A stretch of DNA of 64,000 bases from Tetrastigma voinierianum. Taxonomy: Eukaryota; Streptophyta; Magnoliopsida; Vitales; Vitaceae. The DNA lies in assembly GCA_016808115.1 (NCBI GenBank), contig JAEQBH010001143.1, forward strand, positions 62,001 through 126,000, in the 5' to 3' direction. Positions 56,663 to 64,000 of the stretch are shown here, one piece after another (within the stretch, counting starts at the first letter, position 1; every line of letters begins with the position of its first letter). A program made the translations under genes and the position numbers. The notes under the pieces are model-generated. The model ran no database searches and was not told the DNA's origin. It was given only the letters and a program-made list of their open reading frames with translations.

Positions 56663-58647
56663 TGACGCCCCATTTCCCAGGGGTCCGTTGACAACCCGTC
56701 AACCCGCGGAATACTTGTGTGTCTCATATCGTGAGACCCATACATGAGTAAAAATGGCCACTTAGGCACATACACCGATACTCACCAAAAATCTAACCAA
56801 CTATATCACAATAGTTCAAGAGTTATTACATTACTCTTAATACAAACATATATTAAAATTAAGAATTCTAATAGATGTTATACAAAAACATCAAAGCCAC
56901 AATCCGTCTTTCTTCTTAAAAATCGGCCTCTGGGCCGAGCGCCGGTCTCTCGAACACCCCGCACTGAAATAATGATCCCTCGACAGGAACAATGCTCCTG
57001 TGAGTGGAATTATCCTACATGGGTTACTTCCCACCTAAGCGCACATGCAATGATTCAACATAAAACATATTTAAGCAAATACATGATCCTCTACTTGAAT
57101 GTCTACGGGATATGGATGAGAATGCGACTCACCCTTTCCCATTTCTCGAGCCCTCACTGACTCCCTCACACATGCCTAAGCCAAATGTGAGAAAAACACC
57201 ATTTTCAAAACAAAAGGTGTTTGTTCTCGAAAATGTACTACCGAGTTTCAGTAAATATATTAGACTACCCTCCGAGGCGAATTGCTGGGTACTTTTTCCG
57301 AAATACCATGGTCACCGAGATGCACCGTTAGAGCAACTCTAAGGCAATTTAAAATCTTCCCTTGAAATTCTTCACAACCATTTTCCAATTTTTCTTTTCT
57401 TTCATGCCATGCACTCCACACCTAATTTTCTAGGTTACCCTTGCATAAGGAAATGCATTGTTATTTAAACCACACATGCCAATATATCAATTATGCATAT
57501 ATTAACATAAATTAACTCACAACATCAAAATTAGCTCACTTGAGCTAATCAACAATCCAATTTAATTCGAATGACTCTCACACAATTATATTTTATATAA
57601 TTCAACCTCATGTTAACACATTAAATTCCATGCATTAACATTTCTTTCACACAATTCAAGTCATCCAATTCAAGCAATATTTTGCTTACAACACACATGG
57701 ACCATTTTTGGTCCGTTCAATCAAACTGGGACTGTTTTTAATAGTCCCTAAATGAGCAAAGGGGCTGTCCGCGACACTCTCTCACCCAAGATTGCTCCAC
57801 CTGTGGAACCGAAATTCATGGCCATTTCCGGCCCAACAACACCCAAACCATAATTTATTGCATAGATTATCACAAAAACCACCCAAACAGTCCCTAAACT
57901 GTCCAAAACAGGTTTCAAATATTCCAACAATTCAATCCCAAGTTTTGGGACTGACTAAACGGCCATTAACGACCTCAAACACTCCAAATCATTTACAAAG
58001 CTCTTAAAACCGAAAATAACCGAGTAGGAGAAGACCCCTACCTCTTGGAGTTGTTGAAACTCCACAAAATCGATGTCCACACGTAGCCCTTGCGGCAAAC
58101 AGAACAACTTTCATTTCGCCCTACTAGATCCGATGGTCCGAACACTAGGAAATCTGCAGGTTTCGCACTTTCTCTCTCTAAAAACCCTCAATTTTCAAAA
58201 TCTGCTCTCCCTTCTCCCTATCGCATGTACCGTGCCAAATGGAGAAGAAATGTCTCTCTTTGTCCCCTCACTGCCACTTGTCAAGCTATCATTGCCTCAT
58301 TGGATTCCCTTATCCATTTTATCCACCCACCTTTGATTTTTCTCCACCAGAGATGCCATGTCCGTGGGTCCCACACTTGAGCTTGGGAGCCGAATGATTC
58401 TCAAGACTGACATGGCACACCATGAGCCACTCCAAAATTAGCCAAGTGTCCCTGCACTACTGCCTCAAAACGTGCAAAATTTCACTGCCCCTGAATTCGA
58501 CGAAATTCGACGTGGTAGTTAGATTTCGTGAGACGATTCCAACGGTGAAGTCCGTATCATCATCTGAGATCTAGAAAAATTCTGGATTTTGATCGAAATT
58601 ACCATTTTACCCTTTTTTAAAAATTTAGATTTTCCCGGGGTTTCACA
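56663..58647 (-). repeat. L7: L-type solo LTR inserted in M1
   Basis: On the minus strand it starts TGTGAAACCCCGGG at 58647 and ends GGGGCGTCA at 56663. It is 1985 bp. It has no primer site or polypurine tract at its borders. The flanking plus-strand text (M1 to 56662 and 58648 onward) reads as one M-type LTR when compared with M2, so L7 interrupts it. A clean target duplication is not seen. Confidence 0.7.
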
Positions 58648-58873
58648 TTTTGTGTATATATTAGAGTGAATTAGTTTAATATATGTATTGCATTAAGAGT
58701 GATGTAATAACTCTTGAAACTATCGTAATATAGTTGGTTATGTTTTGATGAGTATGGATGTATGGACCCAAAGTGACCATTTTTACTCATGTATAGGTCT
58801 CATGATATGAGACACACAGGTTTCCACTGGTTGAGGAGTTGTCAACGAGAATCATGGGATTCGGGGTGTCACA
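58648..58873 (+). repeat. M1 LTR, right end (plus strand)
   Basis: Contains ttgaaactatcgtaatatag, ttggttatg, ctcatgatatgagac and ends GGGGTGTCACA at 58873, like the reverse complement of 53042-53260. It completes M1 (about 1.85 kb in total). Confidence 0.7.
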
Positions 58874-60640
58874 TAAGGGATAAAGGTAATCCTAAGGTGG
58901 CCAATGAGGATTGGCCATGTGGAAAAGAGAGGACAAGTCCTCTTGACCCCATCTTGACCAAGTTGGTTGGGAGAAGAGATGGGGAGGAAGGAGAATAGAG
59001 GGAGAGGGAGAGAGAGTTTCTAGAGTGAGAAGCTCCCACTTTCCTGTGTTTTTCTGCGGATCGGTCCGTTGAATCTCGCAGGCAAAGAGGCGGTGCTGAT
59101 CCCCCACCGCAAGAGCCATGCGGTACCGGCACTGCGGAGCCTTGACGAACTTCGGGAGGTAGGGGTCTCCTCCTACTTGGTTACTTCTTGTTTAAAATGC
59201 CATGAGAATGGTGTTTGGGAGCTGTGAGGTTGGAATGGTCGAGCATTTCACCCCAAGGAAATTCCGGATCGCATAAGTCAGAAGTGGGATCGCCGATACC
59301 ATGGCGACATGGACTATGTTTGCGCTCCTAAAATTTATTTTGACCGATGTCCATGTGAAATCGCTGATGTTATTGTGGGAAAATAAATAACATGCTGTGT
59401 GTTTGGTGCTTAAGACCACTTTGGCAGAGCTGAAACATGGTAAAATGAATGGAACCGAGATTGGTTGTGGGGGCTGGACAATGCCCTGTTGGATTGATAT
59501 CCTAAATTTAGGATCTTTATGTGTTATTGCTCGATATGAATAAAGATACTGATGGGTGGAGAATAAGAATTGTTAATGCATGTAATTTGATGTCTTAACA
59601 TGATGTTTGAATTATATGGAATATAATTGAGTGTGAATCGTTAGGATCGAATATATCAATTGGCATCATTGCATTCATAAAAGTACCTGGGTGACATCGC
59701 TGCAAAGTATGGCGTGGCATAGTGATGGTTATTCACCACTCGTGAACGGGATGAGTTTGTCTTTGGGACTACGTCCAATAAAGACTCATAGTTCAAATCA
59801 TAAAATGAAAAGCAATTAATGTGTGTTGGGTGAAGCAAGAAGGGGGTCGTTAATCCCCTCAGGTGAAAAGCCCTCGAATTCAAGAGACTCAGGGTATAAC
59901 CGAAAGGTCCCGCATGGGGTGTGAGACCCACAGACATCCGAAAAGTTCTCGTAGGGTGTAGACCCGCTGCAAGCCAAAAAGTTCTATCAGCTTCAAAAAG
60001 AAACACATCGGCCATGTTTATCACTTGCACCTGGGGTTAAGTGATAGGAGCCTGGATTGACTCGAGATCGCTACCCATTGAAAAAATCGTGATTGGTGTC
60101 AGCGAAATGGACAAAGGCTCGTTATATGGGTGTCATCAGACACAAGGACGACGCCACACTTGGCATAGACATAAAGTAGGGAGTCGGTGAGTGACTCCTG
60201 GCATGGCATGGAAACATTTCATGTATGATATAAATCATTCCATATATACATTGTAAATTGTATGGAATGTGGATGTTGTGATGTGCCATTGCATGTGCAT
60301 TTAGGTGGGGAGTAGCCCTCGTAGGAGAATTCAACTACTGGGCATTGCTCACACCATCGTGGTATCCCCCTTTCAGGTGCACGAGAAGACGTCTCTCCTT
60401 CGAGGCCATAAGTACGAAGAAGGCCGGGTTGTGGCCTTGAGAAACGTTTTGTAAAATATATTAGAATTATCTAGTTTTAATATATTTTGGCATGTAAAAA
60501 GTGTGTAAGAGTTGTACATCAAACTCTTGTGAATTTTTTTAAGAAATGGGTTATTCCTAAGAAAAATTATATAGGAATAGGTTTCAATATACTTGCATGA
60601 TGTGAGTGCGATATCTGGGGCACCGATATCCACAAAGCTC
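58874..60640 (+). repeat. M2: second M-type LTR copy (plus strand)
   Basis: Starts at the same internal point as M1 (gataaaggtaatcc) and is colinear with it to about 60460 (acttcttgtttaaaatgcca, ctggacaatgccctgttgga, gagtttgtctttgg). After that it diverges. Its minisatellite (59884, 59922, 59960) has spacing 38. It lies head-to-tail after M1. No primer site lies between them. Confidence 0.65.
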
Positions 60641-61044
60641 GGTTGATCTGTCAATAAACTTAACCCCCGTAAATCGGGGCCATAGTCGAGGTCAAGGTCT
60701 CGTGGTAAGGGAGTGTTGACGTATGGTAGAGTCTCATACCCGAGAATGAAATCATTATAGCTACCATCATAATGTCAGTGTTGATGCGTATGTCGTGGAT
60801 GTGATGTGAGTGGGATGTAAGGGCTTGGTGCAAGGATAAGTAAAATGTCCTTTGTTTTCTTTTTTGTTAACTTTCTCTTAATTAAATATTGACATTTATA
60901 TTGTATATTTTCACCATTCTTTATTCCATGTATGTAACCCCTAGCAAACAAAATTAATGTATTTTTCATAAAAAATTAAATGACCTCATTTCATTTAGTT
61001 TCTTTAAGATATAATAGAAAATAATTATTTAAATCAAAGATGTC

Positions 61045-61049
<5 letters not shown>
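60641..61049. other. Unassigned AT-rich sequence
   Basis: I see no repeat family or coding sequence here. The stretch after 60840 is AT-rich and leads into a (TA)n run. Confidence 0.4.

Positions 61050-61108
<59 letters not shown>
61050..61108. repeat. (TA)n microsatellite, left of solo LTR
   Basis: About 59 bp of alternating A and T, ending exactly where the T-family LTR end (TGATTCG on plus) begins. Confidence 0.95.
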
Positions 61109-61110
<2 letters not shown>

Positions 61111-62819
61111 ATTCGTGGCCACAAGAGGGTGAGCTAAAATCAACAAAATTTATATACACCTGTTCCTACTACCCTAGTCAAGCTACTACAAGATAAAGGG
61201 TCTAGGCCGAACACTGTGGATGGGTTTTCATCCTAGAAATGATTCGCATAAGTGCAACGGCTGCGCTCTTCTATTCGACTTTTCGATTCAGGTTTCAAAA
61301 CAATAGGAATGGTTTGAAACCGATAATTGTGTAAAAACCGAGTTAAAGGTGAAAAAGTTAACTTTGAAGAATTAGGGTCACTAACTTGGCAAGTTAGGGC
61401 AACAAGGTCCTCTGGTTTTATCCTCGCTGCTATGACACGCAACCTATAGTCCAGCGGCATAACCTGATCTACGTTTAACTAAAGAAACCTCACCCTCGAA
61501 CAACTCCTATTCGAAATTAATACAGTAACATGCGCTTACGGCCCCATCGTTAAAACCCTAACATTTAATATCATCTCGCAGGCTCAGAAGACCATCTATC
61601 GAACCACAAAGGTATTCTTAGCAATAAGTATGCATCAGATTCAAGCATGGAGAGTATTGGCCAAATCAATAACATTAAATGCTATGCAACCCTAATTTGA
61701 GAACTTACATATAAATATCATTTTAGAGGTCAGAAAGACCATCTAAAGAATCACAAGACTCTCTCTCACTCGAATATGCACCGGATCCTAAAGCATGGAG
61801 AGTATCGCCAAATTAATGACATTCAATGTTATGCAACCCTATTTTGAGAAGATAAGGGCCATAAATACAATACCCAGAGATTTTTAATACAAGAGGACAA
61901 CATGCATATGCCCCACCACTAAGCTAGCCTCTTCCTCTTCAAAGAAAGGAGGCTTAGCTGGCATCTCTTGAGAGTTATCATCCTCAAGAGTGGGCAAGCT
62001 GGGCAAAAATGAAAGGAGAGAGAAGAGAGGAAAAACAAAACCTAATTAGAAATATAAGACTTTATTTACAAAAATGAAAACTTACAAAAAATCTTCTCTC
62101 CCCCAAATTGTTGCTTAGGGTTACAAAACAAGAGGGGTTTATATAGGCCACCTCAATACATGAAAATACCAAAAAACCTATCAACTTGGCTAAGCAAAGG
62201 ACAATAGAGTAATACACCAAGTTCGAGTCGGTTTGGCATTAATTACAAACATGACGAGGCATTAAATTTCATTGGCTGAAGAATTTCGCTAACTAGCGAA
62301 AATCACTGCATAGCGAAAATAGGAAATTCTCGCTGTGCTGTGTAATTTCGCTACTAGCGAAATTGTCAGGTGTAGCGAAATCAGCATTTTCGCTAAAAAC
62401 AAGGCTCAGCGAAACCTCGTGTCATCTAGCGAATTTGTCATTCGCGAACTTCAGAATATTTCGCTAAACCTGCGAAATTTTCGCAAGTTTAGCGAAATTA
62501 AGCAGTTTAGCGAAAATTTACGGGTTCCCCGCTTCTCGCTCCCGCCTAATGCATCGAATTTTCTTCACTTTGCCTTTGTTTCATTGATTCGCTGGCTGAT
62601 GACCTAAACATTGGGATCACACTTCATGATTCATCATTTGACTCGAGATTGACTCCAAAAGTGCAAAACACCCGCAAAACAACCAAAATACCCTTAAATG
62701 GCATAAGTGGTACTAAGAAGACTGAACACTTCACAGTATTAATGACATGATTAGTGCAATAAAAAGCACTCAAAACCTATCTAATATAGGTTCCAAAATC
62801 GCACTTTTTTTTGGCACTA

Positions 62820-62823
<4 letters not shown>
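61109..62823 (-). repeat. Solo T-family LTR
   Basis: On the minus strand it starts TGATTAGTGCC at 62823 and ends GGCCACGAATCA at 61109. It is 1715 bp, the longest T LTR here. The inverted start is 62748-62823, the palindrome array 62275-62525, and TATATAAA is at 62138-62145. Both borders are (TA)n, with TATAT on each side. No internal sequence is attached. Confidence 0.9.
62275..62525 (-). repeat. TAGCGAAA palindrome array in solo LTR
   Basis: About a dozen TAGCGAAA/TTTCGCTA words, including TTTCGCTAACTAGCGAAA and TTTCGCTACTAGCGAAA. This is among the least decayed arrays in the window. Confidence 0.75.

Positions 62824-62877
<54 letters not shown>
62824..62877. repeat. (TA)n microsatellite, right of solo LTR
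   Basis: About 54 bp of TA directly after the LTR start, evidently the other half of the run at 61050-61108. Confidence 0.95.
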
Positions 62878-62879
<2 letters not shown>

Positions 62880-62984
62880 CAAATTAAAATATTTAAGGTA
62901 TTATATCTACTTCGATCATATTTCAAATTTTAAAATATATCAATTATTTTTCATAGGCAATGTAAAACTTGCAGTAGGTGTGGG

Positions 62985-64000
62985 TTTGAGATTTTAGAGA
63001 GAGAAATGGTGACTTCTCTCTAGATTTCCCCGTGTTCGGACCGTCGGTTCTCGACGGAGCAAGAAGCAAAGTTGTTCTACATGGTGAGGGCTACGCGTGG
63101 GCACCGATTTTGTGGAGTTCCGACAACTCCAAGAGGTAGGGATCTTTTTCTACTTTGTTTATTCTTTGGCTAAGAGCCATTTTTATGGACGGGAGTTGCT
63201 GAAAAACCTGATGGCTGTGTTATCTGGCCTCAAAAGCTTTGAACCGAGCGGAGAAAAATTCTCATTGTGGGTCGTGAATCGCGCCAACCCTGTTTCACTG
63301 CTCAAGCATTTTTGTGTGATTTGTGTATTCAGTAATTCAAAATGAATTGCTTGATTTGTTAATTGTAGCCCAAGGAGCTAATTTGGTGTTAGTTGATTGT
63401 GAATTGAATAACATGAATTGTGTGAATTAATTTTGTTAATATATACATGAAAAATATATTAGCATGAATATTTCAAAAATGGCATATTGCATTCCATATG
63501 CACCTGGACACCCTAGATGGTAGGTGTGAGTGCATGACATGAAAGAAATTGAAAGAAAAATAAAAACGGTTGTGAAAGGAATTTCCAGGAAGATTTTCCG
63601 AAGAATTGCCTTCGAGAGTAGTCCAACATTTCATCTCGAAGGCTGTCCCATGACTGTTCGGAAAAATGATCCAGCAATTCGCCTCGGAGGTTAGTCCAAT
63701 ATATTTATCAATTCAGAGTAAGTTTTCAAGAACAAACGCTTTGTTTTGAAAACTCAGATTTTACCTCGCATTCGCTTAGCATGTGTGAGGGAACTCGTTG
63801 AGACTCGAGACAATGGTCTGCATATAGACATTCAAGTAGGATCATGTATTTGTTGAGTTTGATTGTTGCCATGACATGCAATTTAGCGGAGTAACCCATG
63901 TAGGAAATTATCTCTATCGCAATCGCCACCTTGTCTAGGATCACTATTTCGCATGGGGAGTATTACTGTGAGGACGACGCCACTGGTAGGCCTGCTTAGA
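62985..64000 (+). repeat. N1: L-type chromovirus LTR, plus strand, cut by window end
   Basis: Reverse-complement homologue of 38540-39550 and 46560-47600: gagagaaatggtgacttctc, the inverted repeat CCGTCGGTTCTCGACGG at 63041-63057, agggctacgcgtgggcaccg, aggtagggatc, ttgaattaataacatgaatt-type text. Its first ~400 bp are absent, and the end lies beyond the window. Confidence 0.7.

Noticed and set aside
60641..61049. Possible host sequence between M2 and the solo LTR
   Set aside because: No open frame, splice pattern or RNA structure could be supported. It is left as unassigned.

Overview
This window is a plant-type nuclear repeat block, and I found no convincing host gene, tRNA or rRNA in it. 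It is almost entirely LTR retrotransposons of the Ty3/gypsy superfamily, stacked and nested. Their reading frames are shattered by short indels and stops. The plant assignment rests on three things: Athila/Tat-type gag-protease relics, chromovirus gag/RNase H/integrase relics, and a plant-specific retroelement-associated second ORF. Long (TA)n microsatellites are also present. From memory the second ORF and the chromovirus gag most resemble grapevine (Vitis) annotations, so a woody eudicot is my best guess with low confidence.

Three families dominate. Family T has LTRs of about 1.3-1.7 kb that begin TGATTAG and end CGAATCA, a primer-binding site like TGGCGCCATTAGGGATGG, gag, a retropepsin, an AT-rich spacer, a GC-rich second ORF, a 1.3-kb 3' region and a G-rich polypurine tract. 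No reverse transcriptase or integrase is visible in any copy, so the family looks non-autonomous. Family G is a single 2.35-kb LTR. Family L and its relative M are chromovirus-like, with LTRs of about 1.65-2.0 kb ending GTGTCACA and an initiator-Met tRNA primer site.

Layout: positions 1-2150 and 8324-11191 are one plus-strand T element (T0). It is interrupted by a second, deleted T element (T1, 2151-8323). A PPT-LTR-PBS remnant of family G lies at 11192-13880. Minus-strand chromovirus fragments fill 13880-17496. A 19.2-kb minus-strand insertion at 17497-36688 splits a chromovirus gag/leader region. It consists of T element A (both halves together about 9.6 kb) carrying a complete T element B (23641-33223, 9.58 kb) inside it. 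From 36689 to 55039 chromovirus LTRs, leaders and gag/pol fragments form a head-to-tail array with shared LTRs. From 55040 to 60640 plus-strand M-type LTR copies carry an inverted solo L-type LTR. A solo T LTR (61109-62823) sits inside a (TA)n microsatellite, and a plus-strand L-type LTR runs off the right end.

The most interesting signals are cis-acting sequences that stay recognisable across decayed T copies. They are a near-palindromic 73-nt LTR start, arrays of the palindrome TTTCGCTAGCTAGCGAAA upstream of the TATA box, a hairpin just after the primer site, another hairpin just before the polypurine tract, and a second TATA-like site before the captured ORF. Coordinates of pseudogenes are approximate because no frame is open throughout.
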